From Sipunculus nudus (Eukaryota; Annelida; Sipuncula; Golfingiida; Sipunculidae): a DNA stretch of 64,000 nt. The notes beneath the pieces were generated by a model, which saw only the letters and a program-made list of their open reading frames with translations, had not been told where the DNA came from and did no database searches. Of this stretch, positions 26,401 through 41,400 are shown piece by piece; the stretch's first letter is position 1, and the number at the start of each line of letters is the position of its first letter. The stretch lies in assembly GCA_026874595.1 (NCBI GenBank), contig CM049311.1:12863676-12927675 (forward strand), written 5' to 3'. Made by a program: the position numbers and the translations under genes.

Positions 26401-29400
26401 CTAGTAAGTGCGGGGATCAGGGAGTGTTCGCGTGTGGAAACAATCTCACTGGAGAAGGGGACGTCCTGTAGTAGGAATGGAAGAGCTATCCAGGGTAGGA
26501 GAACTGACCAGGCGAGACGAAATGAAAGCACCGTGGTAGGATTGGTCCCAACTTGGAGAAGGTTCCAAACCGGAAAGATCGACAGAACAGGCCAGGGATA
26601 AGTTGGCCCAGAGGAAAAAGAACGTAGCCACCCAGACGAGAGTTCCTTATAGCGAACCAGCCTCACAAGAGGCAACACGGCGGGATGCCAGAACTGTACG
26701 TAACGGAGAACGATGAGTGAGAGCAAAATTGCAAGTAAATGAAGTGATCCCTGGCACGAAAGGGAGCACCGGAATGCGATCAGCTGTATGAACCAGTCTT
26801 GGCAGTCTATTGAGCAGAGTCGGGAGAACTGATAGGTCCGTTGCACGAGTAGGGCCAGTGACGTTGTGGACAAGCAGTGAAAATATCCACAGGGCCACAA
26901 TGTTCCCCAACGGGAGAGCATAAAACTGATATATGCAGGACCCGTGAACAAACTGAATATATGGTTGGGAGGACAGACGGAGGAGGGCAGGAAAAAGAAA
27001 CTAGCCAGCCGACTGGATGGAGCACCGCATGAACATTCCACATGGGGAACGGTGGTGGGGTAAAGTACAAATGAGGGTTTGTAAACAATCCCAGGAAGAC
27101 AGCTGACCAGGAATAACAAGGAAGAAACCCCAGACCCTCAGGGGAAAATTGTCCTCTAGAACAGCAGAGCGGAGAGGCCGCAGAAGACAACTGTGTGAAG
27201 GGGCTTGGAGGAGGCGGCAATTCGGAACCCAGTGTTATGGGTCTCAGAATAAAGTGAGCGAAGCAATAAGCGCCCTCTTCAGAAATTGACCCGGGAGTTG
27301 CACATCTGCCGTAATGACAGAGACATGTCCGGAATAGATCCCCTGAGGGGGAGAACCCCGAAAGTTGAATGGCCGGACCGGAAGGACACAGCCAGGCGGA
27401 AGCCGAGAGAGGAAGTGATCCGTAGGACGGAGTTTCCGAAGCTTCACCTGAGGTGAGAGGATCGAGACCCTGATGAGAGTCTTGGGTTTGTTTTGAGGGC
27501 GGCGGAGGCCATCATAGGTCAGCAGACGCCCAAAAGGTGCCGAATTAGATGATCAGAACGCTCCAGGGCGCGATCGAACAAGGGGTGGAGCGGTCCCCAA
27601 AAAGAAGCGAGACCGGGAAGGGCCTTGTAATTACGTCTGACAACACAGAAGGAGTGAGGTCCGGCTGGAGGGTATGCAAGGAGGGTAAACAGCCGAAACG
27701 GCGGAGTGAGATACATTTCTCCATGATGCGCTAGATATTGCGCCAAGTTTCAGCGCAAATCTGGGGCGCACCAGTGGTACTGGAAACCTCCTGAGAGCGA
27801 GCTTCCACCAGCCAGAGAATGGGCAGGCAAAGGTACCCCGGCTGACCGAGCCATTGGTGACCCTAGGACCGGCGTGAGAGGGTGGTGGATGGAGGACCTA
27901 CAACCTGCCCTTGTGGCCATACAATTCTTGTACTGGCCAAACTCCTGGGCCCGGCCAGACTGGGCCGCCCAGCGTAACTGGCGCCCCGAGTCCGGAGAGG
28001 CCCAACACGTGGAAGCCAGTCCCTGTGTGGAAGTCAACCAGATATCGATGAGATAGGCAGGCCCCGAGAGACCGACAGGTACCAGACGGCCTGGAGGTCA
28101 GTAAAGAGAGAGGCAGTCAGATGGCCCAGACCCACAGGATCGTCCAGCAGAACGTCAGTGACAGGCACTGAAGCTGAGTGCAGAGACTTACCGTCACCAA
28201 AAGGCTGAACAAGGCCGCCCCAGCCGCATATACAGAAAGTGGGCCGCAGCCAGGGCCCATAAAGGGTACCAGACGAGTGAAGCACAACCTGTCCCCACAG
28301 GGAATCCCAGGAGCAAGGTCAAGGGGAATCAGGCTGAACCGCAGCACCTGTATCATCCCCTGTGACGGCGGTATGATGACCCCTGAAGAGAGTGAGGGTC
28401 GGTTCAGGGAATGCCATGCAAACCGGCTGCGCGGATGCAGGATTCCAGAGCGGTGCGGGAATCAAGAGAAACCCAAAGCGACTGAAGCAGCAGGCCGATG
28501 CTGGAGTCGCAGAATTGACGGGCCATCCGGACGAGACTCCTGGATAGGTTGGTCCACCCTGTCCATCTGGGCGGACTGCCCAGAGCGCTGAATTTGGCCT
28601 TAAAGCAAGATCACCAACCACTGGTCCGGGACAAGGGCGGGTCAGCTGAAAAGTTGAAACAGGGAACCAGCTGGATGGGGAACCTGAATGGCCTTAACCA
28701 GGAACAGGAGTCGAACCTGGACCCTCTGGAACAGCAGGGGACACTGAAAAGGGGGCAAGGAGCCAGAGGAGACATGAGCCGCGGCAGACACTAAGAAGGA
28801 AGGACCAGAGGCTCCAGAGCTCCGGCTGGAATGAAGAAGGGATGGACATAGACGTATCGTCTAAGCCGGACATGTAAATAAATATGGGTAAACGGAGTAA
28901 ACCGGAGACCTGTGCGGGTGACCAATGTCACTCGAAGTCTACCATTTACAGAGTAAGGTAATAAGGATTAAATGGCTGAACAATAGGTGACCGCAAGTCA
29001 GATGGGTACGGACACCAAGGAAGGTCCCCCCCCCCACAAGGACACCTGAGGACAACTGGTGAACTAGGTTAATTAACAATGGAATAAAGTCCATTGATCA
29101 ATGACCAAACAGGACATGTAGAACACTGGTACATGGAACCATAACAAGCGATAATCGGGAGTAATAGGAACACAGGAGGGGGGGGGGGGGGGATGAGTCC
29201 CAAAAGGAATTAAGACACACAGGTAGTGCAATATGTGGGACTCTCCATGGCGGGAAGGGAAAATGAATCACTACTTACAGTTCAGTTGGCAAACCCGACT
29301 GTACAAACCAAAACAGTGGATGAAACCCGCAGAGCGTGTTTACACGTCCATCATGGCGGAACGCCAGAAGAAAAAGTGATTACGGAAGGAAACGGAAGTG

Positions 29401-32400
29401 TGACCTAGATATACACGGGAGTGAGGTTTGATGGGTGATAATGGGCCCAATAAGGGAAAATTTTGGTTGGCTTACTCTGGCATATAAACTTTAACAGAGA
29501 AAATTCTCATTAATACAGAAACAGCTCACAATTATGTTTACGTAATAAAAAACACAGTTTATGACCTTGAACTGACCTTGAGTGTATGACCTTGTGAAGC
29601 TCAACTACTTGACCTCTGTAGGGTGTGATGACCCCTACTGATCTGCCCTCTAGTTCCTTCTCCAGTACCATTAACATCTTGTTGATGAAGTTACACTCGT
29701 GTCTATTAAAGGCCGACCTACAAACAACAAAATGTTTGGCATTATTTTGTAATACAATAAAACTTAAAATAACGACCACATCAGTTTAGTGACCATCTCA
29801 TAATGATGACCACTTTTTCATGGTCCCAATTCTCCCTGAAGGTCTAAATGTGTGTTCCAAATGGAATGATGCTTTGGCTGGGAATATTTCAATACTAAAA
29901 CAAAATATCTCAAATTTAATTTATAAGTGAAAAAGCCAATTCATTTTTTTACAACAGCTGCCCTTTTCCCTGTAAAAATCAAAGGGGCATTCTGGGTGTT
30001 CTTAAAACTTTTTCAATTTTTTTTTTAGGATGGATGCAGGTAACTGCATCCATTTATTAAATGCGAGCTAAATTATGTATTTACATCCAAGTAAACTGTT
30101 AATAAATTTCAGATAATGTGAAAGAAGCACAAAACTGCCCTTGTGTCATCACGGCTTTGTCTTCATCACCTGCCGGCCATGTGAGTGTAATTGTACCACC
30201 TACTTCCTGATTTAACAGAGGATTCCCCAAATCATGATAATAAACATGACCATGGGGCATGATCTTCCCATTAAGCCAAGTATTCAACCTGGGTTGAGGT
30301 TGAGTGAGAAAAATCTCACAACACTCCTCAAGGGAGCTTTGAAACTCATAATATTCCATTTTGTGTCATGTACACTAGTGGTGTGGTATTTAATCCATCA
30401 TATCCATGATTGTTCATTTTACTTCATATTCTATTAAATTGGAAGAATATTTGATTAACGATCACAAACGATTATGTATGTAAATTCAAAGAAATCATAG
30501 TAATTAATGAGAAAAAATTATCCTTACCCAGCCAAAGAGATGTGATTGACGCTTAATGCTTAACCTTGTGCAGTGAACAAGTGTCCAAAACTTGGCCATT
30601 CCCTTGACCTTTAAGCATGACACACCAGTCAGAATGAATTAACCAGGTCAAAACTCAAAACTTTTGGTATAATTCAATCAAATAAATTTCAGAGTAATAA
30701 AGAAGGAACAAAAAATGATCAATCAATAATCGATCATCAGTAGTTTGTTTGGTTTCAGTCATCAAACATGACTTTACAACCAATACAGACCACCGATGTA
30801 CATGTTTATCTACCCCTAGACCAGAGTAGCTGGTTTTTCATACAATTTTATGTTTGTTTTTAGTGTCCCTCACAGTGAAAAGAAATTCTTACCAGCAGTC
30901 ATGCATCTCCTGACTAAAGTATAGGTTGAACACAACATAAGGTCTTAATGGAGTCCGTTTTCTACTGTTAATAGTGTTTCTGAAAATAGAGAAATGTTAC
31001 ATATATTAATAATATAATAATGATATAAGAAACCCAAGCAGAGTGAACCCTGTGTTATGAGACCACCTGCCAGACTGGCAAAATGCATTCTTAATTTACA
31101 GGTTGTCTCATAAGACAGGTAAGATAATGTGAATAATCTTGGTTCTCCCGAGGGTGTTATAAGACAGATGGTCTTATTAGACAGGTGGTCTTAATAGGCA
31201 GGTGGTCTTAAAAGGCAGGTGGTCTTATTAGACAGGTGGTCTTATTAGGTAGGTTATCTTATTAGGCAGGTGGTCTTATTAGGTAGGTGGTCTTCTCAGA
31301 CAGATTCCACTCTATCGGTCTTCTTAATACACAATGACAGAATGTGAACAGATCATACCAGCCAACAATATCACTAAAATGTCACAGTTTAAACAAATGG
31401 ATATGAAAAAGACAACATTCCTAGATATTTCAAAATAAATAAAAAGAAATTATTCTTTTACAATGATAAATTTGGAACACTCAAAGAGCCTAGATATAAC
31501 ATATACTAATGGTATCTGACACAAATGCCAAAATGACAATAAATTACAGTTAAAAACATGTATTATATTGAACTGTCACATCATTATAATACAGTTTGAT
31601 ACAAATAGCTCCTTTCCATCCATCATTAATATAAGTAAAGACTGGAGCTAGCTAGGGAACTGATTTGAAGGTTATAAACAAGAGCACCAAAAATGGTACA
31701 TAATACGCCTGTTGCATTTCTTCCTTTGACCTCATTAAACGTGTGTGTTTTGCTGAGAATTTATTTCAGATAGGAAACCAAATTGGTAAGTATATATGAG
31801 ATTTATTGAAATTTTATTGGTTAGCCATGACAACCCAACCAATTTCTGGTGACCTCTGGCCTCATTGAATATGCATGAATTTGCCAGGAATCAATCTCAA
31901 GGGAGATATTGTACTGGTTAATATTTCTCTTGAGTTTTATCAAAATGCATCATGTTCCTGGTAAGTTATAGTGGCAACACCACAAAGTAGCCACGTGACC
32001 TTTGACCTTTTAAATATGCCTTGATTTTGCCCATAATCAAGACTCTGTCCAGATAAATTATCAATCAGTAGTTATGGTGAGTTTTGTGAAAATCCACTGA
32101 AGCCCAGGTTAGTTATCATGACAAAACTTACAGTAAACGGATGGACCATGATGAGTATACTATAATATACATGTCCCGTCATAGAGGGGTGTATAAAACG
32201 TTGCTAATGTTACTCACAGGTGTGTCTCCAGCTTGCCCAGGTACACATGTTGATTTGGGAAGCTGCAGATCTCTGGATGCATCCGGTACTGAGTTGTCAG
32301 CATCATCACAGGACTGATGTCATGGTTACGGAATCCCACGGATAAGCGCTCAAACAGGGACTGTCCAAAACTCAGCTCTGTGGCTTTCTGTGTAACAAGA

Positions 32401-35400
32401 TATGAAACACAGACTAAGTATAAACATATATACAGCTACAATAGACCAAGATGTTCTCATTTTCATAAACATTGCACATTTATTTTGAAGGTATTTATCA
32501 AGGTACGTGAATTGTAGCTTGGCTTTACCTCAACAGAGATGGAGGTGTTATTGTATGATGGTAAACTAAGAAAAAATTTTATATGATAACACAGATATAA
32601 TATTAGACAATGGGGGACTACTTGGGTCCTTGTTTCAGAGGAATGCTCACTGCTGATGGACATGGTATGTTATACTTATTTTACATGGACCAGCAGCCCC
32701 TCATTAGTGGGTTAGTCTGTAAAATGGTGACATCTGGTGCTCAGTCTGCTCACAATAACTTTTTTTCTTGTGCTGCCACCTTTTGGTTTATTATATTAAC
32801 TAAAATGTGTGAGGTGAAGGTATGTCAGGCTGGCATGGAGAGAGATTACATGTATACCTCTCAACAAAACGTAATTCTCTGGAAGTGAAAGGCCAAAAAA
32901 TGCATTCTGTAAGTGAGCGCATCAAAGTAACACTGATGCCAAAAACTGTGTCAGTGTCACAGCCATTCTGCTGGTTTAAGGGCCAGTTTAAGCAGTATCT
33001 AATTTTTATAAACAAAAATATTAGCTGTTCACTACCTCCTGTATCACAAATATGATTCCTACTACAAATAATGAGAACCAAATTCGATCCTGATCACCAA
33101 CCTTTGAGATGACTGTGGCTGGAAGCTGTTCAGGATCACCAACCAGCGTCAGTTTGGTCAGTTTGTGCTGGAGAGGGATCAGACAGTCCAGTTCTATAGA
33201 TTGACAGGCCTGCAAGACACACAAGCTCGTCTATGAATTAAATGTATAAAATTCACTGATCTACTATTGATTCCATACACTATAATTCATTGTCATTACA
33301 CAGTCAAGACCAGCATTTTGTTTTTAATCAAACCTTTTTATTTTAAACATTTTATAATTATATTCATTTTACTTCAAACATTCCAGGAAGGTTTGGTAAG
33401 CTTATATATAAAAGGGATCTTTCTTATACCCTAAGGTTTCTAAACAAGATTGTTAAAAACTGGTAAAATTTGCCTACCCATTTGTGTTTGTTCTTTCAAG
33501 TGATATTCTTCAAATAATACAATAACTGGGAGATCTATTGCCAGTGAAAGCATATAAGTAACATATACGTGACCACATCACTTTCTCCTGGTATTAAACT
33601 GTTCAAAATGGAGTTTGAGAGGTTGAAATTTACAAGTTTAAAGGGATATGTGTAAAAAATTTGAAAGAGGGTATGTTGACAGCTTTGTACCACATGGAAA
33701 CAGCTTTATGGTTGTGATTTCCTGGGAATACCAAAATATATTTATATAATATATTTTATATATTCTATAAATATTTATCATAATAATAAATATTTATAAA
33801 TATTTATAATTTATAAAAATATATATGCGAAAATATATATAATTCAGCCTAATTGTGTTAGCTTGCTTGAAATAAATGCTAGCTCATGTCAAATTCCTAT
33901 GCAGGCATACCTTCATACATATAGTTAATTATGACCTGACATATAGTTAATTATGACCCAATCAACTTCAATGTGTACAAATTCAGATGTGTCAAACGTT
34001 TCTGCTAGTTCCTTTCACTTTTGACAAAAATAAGGTTTAACCACACTCAGTAGACCGGTCAATTGTGAGGACCTGAGAACTTATTTGATTAGCAATTTTT
34101 TACCTTCACCTTAATTTTCAATACTTCAACAATGGATATAAGTTAATTTTAGCAAAAAAAGAAAAAGTTGGCTCTCTATCTATATACAGCAGCCTTTTTT
34201 GTGTTTATGTCATTGGAGTCGTCTACTGGTAAGCACCTATACCAGATCTATGGCACACACACGATAAATAGCCTCCACACAGGTGCATACTCTGTCAAAT
34301 CTCAAAACTTACACAGGACTTCTTGGTGTTACATGCAGTAAAGAAATAAAACAAATTCAGATGTTAAGAATCTATAAAAATTTAATCAAGAGGTGGTAAT
34401 TAAATGCATCAATTATACGAAGCATTGTTACATCCTAGTATTTAGTTTGTTTATGCTTTTTACTGACCTCATCATAGCTACACTCTAGTATTTATGTATG
34501 TTTATGTTTTTTACTGACCTCATCATTGTTACACTCTAGAATTTAGTTTGACTATGTTTTTTACTGACCTCATCAATAATGCAGCAAGTCAGACATCCAG
34601 CCTTTGCCAGGTACTTGAAGGCTGTAGGACTCCCACTGCTGTTCAGCGTACAACAGATCACGTCAGCATTCTGCATTATGTTCTTGCGGACCACCTCAAT
34701 ATTGGTATTGTTTCTGGCCTGTAGAAGTAATGATCAAATGAGAACATCAAGCACAGGCAAAAAGGACATTTGTCATTTAATCTCTGTTACTTGAACTTGA
34801 GAACTGGTCAAATAAATATTTCAGTTTAAACACAGTTCCTATAAATATGAACAACATTTTAAATAATTATCTTTATGGTGAGCTAAAGTAAAAAAATAAA
34901 AAGAAGCATTCAAATAAATAAAGCATTAATAAGTGAATAAAGTATATTCCCTTTAACAAAACCTGAAATTTTTTAAAAAGTGACCCATGGGGTCATGATG
35001 CTCATATGATGATCATTTTGACACGTGGCAGACAATATCAACTGTACTTGTTCTAAACAAACATTTACATGAATTTACTGTTTTTACATATGCTGCTAAG
35101 ACTGTCATAAGCATTTTATGTTTCTAATTAACATATCATGAATGAACTTTTGATAATAAACATCATGTATCACTGATCCCTGACATAGTACAAAGTGCAT
35201 AACATGTCACTTCTTATAGCTGACAAGATTCACACAATATGACAAAAGTTTCTTCATTAAGCTGTTAATTTGAGATCTATTTAGTATTTCTAGGGCCACC
35301 TAAGTGGCATACACATACATACCTGATTTGCATTTAAACACTTCTGTAACACTTTCAATCTATGCTTAAGTTTCGCAAGCTCTTCTTGCTTTCTCCTAAC

Positions 35401-38400
35401 CTGTAAAAAAGAAAATAAACAATTTTAATCATTTTCTGCTAAAATAATTTACAAATATTATTTTATTCTTTTTGTTAAGGTGGAGGTAACTACCTCAAAT
35501 TTTAATGCTCTCTTAACTATCTACTTCTTCAGAATTATATTGTGTTTTTGTGACTTCATGCATCCTCTCATTTATATTCTGCTGTTTACCAGGCCTGGTG
35601 ACAACTGCAAATGCAGAGCCTACGTGTGCAATCAACCCATTGCCAAGTCATAACACTGAGAACTCCCCAAGGCTCACTCACATGACCATGGGGCATGGCC
35701 TTCCCATTAAGCCAGCAGTGCCTTACTCTGGGTGGGAGCTGACTGTGAATATTTCACTGCTCTTCAGCTGAGATTCAAACTCATAATTTCCTGGCTTTGA
35801 GTGATGTGCTCTCCCTCGAGATAACAACAGCTGGTCAAATATATAAACTTAGTTCTTTATTACTATGTATTAAAACTATTCTTGTTAACTACTCATTGCA
35901 ATGCCATTACTCCACATCAAAGTAAGTTTTAAAAGTACATTATTGACTACTTACTTGTTATAGAAAAAAAAAACAAAATGTATTTAACAAATGATACAGA
36001 TAAACAAAGATCTAATAATTGGAGTGTATAAACTCTGACGATTCATGTTCTAATAAAAGATGGTTCCTAATTTTTATTTACAATATTTATTTATTTATTT
36101 GGGGGGGGGGGGGGGATTTATACAGATGAATGATGTAATAATGTATTCACAACATTGCAGTTAAAACTGTTGTAATTCACCTAAAAATAATGTACATAAA
36201 CAGTCACCATTTTGTCATATCCTTGTTCTGTGTATGTGGTGATCTGGCTAACCACTTTCTCCAGCATGCTGAGCAGTGTTTTATACTCGGTTGTTAGACT
36301 ACTCATCCTCTTATCTAACTTCTCTTTTGTTTCTGAAAACAATCAGATTAAATGACACCATACAAAGAGAACAACAAGGTACCCATGGGTCACGGCGCTC
36401 AGCTGATCGTGATTGGACTATAAATGTTTCTCCACTGTGATACTATATCGAGTCAATAAAGCTTATGAATATCATGGACATGTTGGGCTTTTATAAAGGA
36501 ATGTACCGTATTTATTCCAATTTGGCGATCCCTCTTATTTCCCGACCCTAAAAAATATTTTGAAAGCATAATTTCTAAAATGACTCTAATTTCGCGACTG
36601 CCGACGATGTTTTCTGTCGATGATGTTTAGGTGTAATGCCTCCGTCTCTCACGGGTACCGCAGTTTGTATCTGACTAGATTCTTATTACACGGAGCATCC
36701 ACATCAAACTTGTTTCCAATAAAATTTTTGAAGTTACAAAGATGCGTTTTTCATAATATATAAACATAATAAAGCGTTCAAGTTCCAAATGGGTGTCCGT
36801 GACGAAGCAAACTCAAGTACCATTCCTGGTACGCACGTGTTTCGTGTGCGATTCACGTGGGATAATTAGCAATAATATTTACAACCCGCGGGGAAGCACG
36901 CGTGGTGGAACAACAGAGACACAGTTGGAACAGTCTTCTTAGTTAAGTTTAAACGACCCCGGTTAGTTTTTGGATGGGTGACCGCGTATACAAAACAGGG
37001 CCCGATCGAGGGCACGCGAGCTAGGACCATTTCCGGTCGTATATATTTTAACACGCCTTTACTTTCCTATATTTATTATGTTTTATGCAAATAAATTTTA
37101 TCTGATAATAGGCAGTTATTTTTTATAAAGTATTCTTACAACTTGGTGCAGCTGCTTGTCCCTTTTCGGCCCGCCGATATCGCTGCCTGGTGGGTTAACT
37201 TGAAACAACTGGTAGTAACAAGAGTTGCCGTCTGTCATCATACCAATACGCGAAGTAGTGATCATTTTGTAAAGTGATTGAGCTCAGTCTGATTAATCAT
37301 TTGCGGACTCTGTGTAATTCATGTGACGGTTGGAAGCCCGTTTGTAGGAAATACTGTTTAGCTAACAAAACAACTTATAAACGACCAAATTATCACTCAG
37401 TTCATATGACCGCTCGAGTGTCAGAGCGGCTCTGCCGAATGTTATCAAACCGCGTGCCTCTAAAATCTCGACCACCGCAAATTCTGCAGGAAGATAATTT
37501 TCAAATATCCTCCATTATCTCGACCTCTGAGAAAATTAATTATTTTTAAGTGGTCGCCAAATTAGAATAAATACGGTAATGTAATATGTGAGTAAATGAT
37601 CAATGAAATTACCTGACTGATGGATTAATAGAGTCAAATATAGTGGTTTATTTTTTATTTATTTAGGAGGGGTTGAAAACTGTGATATATTTGAGCAAAT
37701 ATGAATGCAATGACAGCAGTAATAACGGTAGTAGAGTGATGATAAGGCTATTTGTTGAAGGATCTAAAGTGTATGGTAGTCTGCAAGCTTTCAATTTGAC
37801 AGATATGATGTTATGATTAACTATGCTGATGAAATGATTTATGAATTTGTGACTATGACACAATATCTCTTTAGTCTTGACAAGGTACATTATTGTGATG
37901 CCCACTATGTCTACATATTACACAATATTGACATAATTTCTGGCATGCACATAGGTACCTATGGACGAATAGTTATACAAAATATTAAAGTATGAATATA
38001 TCTGATTCATCTTGTTCTTGCCTATTGAGGCTGACTTTGGGATGGGGTTCGGAGAAGGGAAAAGTGAGGGCACTCCGAAGGGAAAAGTGAGGGCAGCACG
38101 AAGGTGGATGTAGAAATATTCTATTGTAATGTTTTTCATTCATATAAGAATATGAAAAGCTAAGAGGAAAGGGGCCCTTCTACTTGGTTATGGTAAAGTT
38201 CTAAATATATGATTGCAAACTAATACTCTGACAAGACTGTCATGAAGAAAAACAGTAAAAGTTTTGAGATACTGTGATGCATATGAAAATTTACAGATGG
38301 ACAGGCAAGTGAACAGAATGGACTAATACCCTTATTTCACTTACAAGGGAATAATGCATTTAAGTTTATATATAATCCTATTTTTTTTAAGCATATCCAC

Positions 38401-41400
38401 TTTTTCCATTAAGAAGTTTTTATATGAATCATTTTTTTATTTACAGGTTTTATAAATTTTTAATAAAAAACCTGAAAATATAAGTTAAAATATTAGAATT
38501 GTTGCAAAAGTTGCAATCATTATATATACAGAGTAAAAAACTGAAACTATAAGTTAAAATATTAGAATTGTTGCAAAAGTTGCAATCATCATATATCCAG
38601 AGTGTAGCTCATATTGGGTCATATTATGCATACACATATGTTTTATTATTTTTAAATCATAAATGTTTAAACTGAATTTAAAAGAAAATAATGCCACAAC
38701 ATGGCATCTACAAGAATATTCCTTGAATCAATATTAAAAAGTTTTGCACATTGGAGTTTTCAGTACATGCTTAATTTTATTCACCAAAATTAAATAAAAG
38801 ATTCATGAGGGACAAACAATATCATTGTGCTAATTACTATCCAAGTTTTAATTTATTACTGGAATTTATAGTCAATTTCACACCTGGTGAAGTTTTTACT
38901 CTTCTGAAGGAATTACTTATCTCATGAACATCCACACTTTCATAGCAATACACCACTATGTGGACACAATTAAATGTACACTTTAATCATTGTAACCCTG
39001 GTGGTACAATACAAAATCTAAAATGTAGCATAGCCTAGAATAAGAATGAATCAAATACAGAAAATAATAACATTCATCTAGTTTATGCACCATCTTGGGG
39101 GGGGGGGGGGGGGGAATGCAGGGCAGAGGGGAAGCCTGATGGTAGTGGCCAAGCTGACCCAAGGCAAGCTGCCTGTGGTGGGTTACATAATGCAAGTTGC
39201 AAGTGAAGGCTGTACTACTAGGTGGGCTAGATGTAAACAACACTTGACATGGTGTATGAAACATGAATAAAAGCTATTCTTTCCAATAAATTTCTTTGAA
39301 ATTTCAGAATTTAAAAGATTAAATCCTTATGTATATATGCTGTGAAAATTAAATCAATAGTGCAAAGTTGGACAAAATTTAAGGTACTGATTTTTTATTT
39401 ATGCTAATAACTTGAAAAATTTGCAAAATTCAGATCTAATTTTGGGTAAACAATTGAATCATGATTAAATAAAGTTATATTCCTGAAAAAAAATCTCTAG
39501 GTTCAGCAATTCTCATGTTAGGTGAGTAAATATATTTCCTGATTTTTTAAAAAATTGCATTATGTTTTGGCCCATAACTTCAAAATAATACCCAATACTG
39601 ACCTTATTTTTGGTATATTCATAGAAAATGTATGAAAGAATGTGAATACTAAATAGGATCAAAAACAGATCAGTGGTTTTGATATTAGGCAGCCTTGAAG
39701 TGTAACAATGGCTTTTTTTTATGGAAAACAGAGTTTTTTTTCCTTAATATCTCGAAGGAACGAAGTCCTAATGACCCAATTTTCAGTATGGTAGGAGATT
39801 ATGGGGACATCTAAAATTATGCCAACAGCCTGGGGAGCATAGAGATGTGCACTGAATGACCTACAGTCATCAAAGTGGACTGCTTGACAATGTAAGGGAA
39901 TACAACAATAGCCTCCAAAAAAATTCAATAACTAGCCTAATTTTGCAGCTTTTATTTTCAAATGTCAGATTTTAACAGGTTAAATCCTTATGTATACATG
40001 CTGTGAAAATTAAATCCACAGTACTTACAGGAAAAAAAAGTGCCGTGGCCAAAGTTGGGTAAAATTTAAGGTACTAATTTTATATTTTTGCCAATATTTA
40101 AAAAAAATTTAACAGATTTTGATCTTTTTTTTGTTAAACAAATAAATTTTGATTAATTAAAGTTGTATTACTGGAAAAAAGTCCCTACCTTTAACACTTT
40201 TGGTCTTAAGTGACCAAATATCTTCCTGATTTTTATACAAGTCCATTATGTTTGGGCCCATAACCTTTTTAAATTATATAATACTGACTTAATATCTGGC
40301 ATGTACATAGGAACTATATAGAGGAATATTTATGGTAAATATGAAGAAAACCAGATGAGTGGTTTTGATATTAGGCAGTCCTGAAGTGTGAAAATAGATT
40401 TCTAATAAAAAATTGAGGTTTTTCCTTAATACCTCGAAGGAATGAAGTCCTATTGACCCAATTTTCGGCATGGTAGGAGATTTTGGGGACATCTAACTGT
40501 ATGCCGAATTTCAGATTCGTAGGTCCAATGGTGTTGAAACGTGGCAGTCTTACGGACGGACATCCGAACGGACAGACGGACGGACGGAAAGACGGACGGA
40601 CGACGGACAATGGACCACGACTATAGCTCAGATGACTTATAGTCAGCTGAGCTAATAACACATTAGCATCCATCAATTAACACTAATCAAACTCATTTGA
40701 AACAAAATGTCTTAATCAAAATGGTTTTCCTGACACCCAAATGTCCTGCCATAGGATGATCATGTGCAAGTTTTAAGATTTCTGGGCGATACTCGGGGGG
40801 GAACTACAATTTGATAAAGAGTTTTCCACGTTTCGTCCGCCGGTATGGTGGGAGGTCTATATTTTCTGACTAGTACATCATTCTGTAAGGTGAAACAAGT
40901 TGGAACTTTATCTGCTTCCTCTTTAGTCAAGGCATTTTCTCTAAGGGAGGCAATATCAGGATCTTTCTTTTGCATTGCTATCAAATCATCAGTTTTCATG
41001 CTAACTTCTACATTCTTTACACTCCTATCCTTCTTTAACTGTTCATGCCCATTTTGATCAGGCGATTTCACGCCGTTTGTACTCCTTTGGAGATTTCTAT
41101 TCAGGGTCTGTTTGCCCTGTACTACATTTGTAGTCGAGTCCTTTGGACTTGGTGCGCCACTTGGGTCACACGCGGGCAATTTAATATTTACTCGCGTAAC
41201 AGGCTTTAAGCCACTGACGTCATCGTTTGAATGCGCCATAAAGGTTTGCGAGAGGTCAAGTACAGAACTCTCTGGTTTCAGACTTGCCTTTTTACTCATC
41301 GCTCGAGTCACTACACAGCCTGGAAATACGCCCGGAAACTCCTGCTCGAGCAGGTCTGTGTCCCTATCAGTGCTCGGCAATTTTGTCATTCTGGGATCAA

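Larger units (their letters stand above)
24557..29410 (-). mobile_element. Decayed DIRS-like tyrosine-recombinase retrotransposon
   Basis: A block visibly richer in G and C than the flanking DNA lies within the intron between exons 18 and 19. On the minus strand, in order, it holds reverse transcriptase and RNase H remnants (25.9-27.1 kb) and then a tyrosine recombinase (25.0-25.8 kb), the order found in DIRS elements. The region 27.1-29.0 kb probably holds the upstream gag/RT part but I could not identify motifs there. Boundaries are approximate: the left one is placed at the inverted repeat, the right one where AT-rich intron sequence resumes. Poly-G/C runs lie near 29,027 and 29,177. Confidence 0.65.

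Noticed and set aside
27549-28794. Several + strand open frames in the DIRS-like block
   Set aside because: They are antisense to the RT/recombinase strand, overlap each other, and reflect the GC-rich composition.
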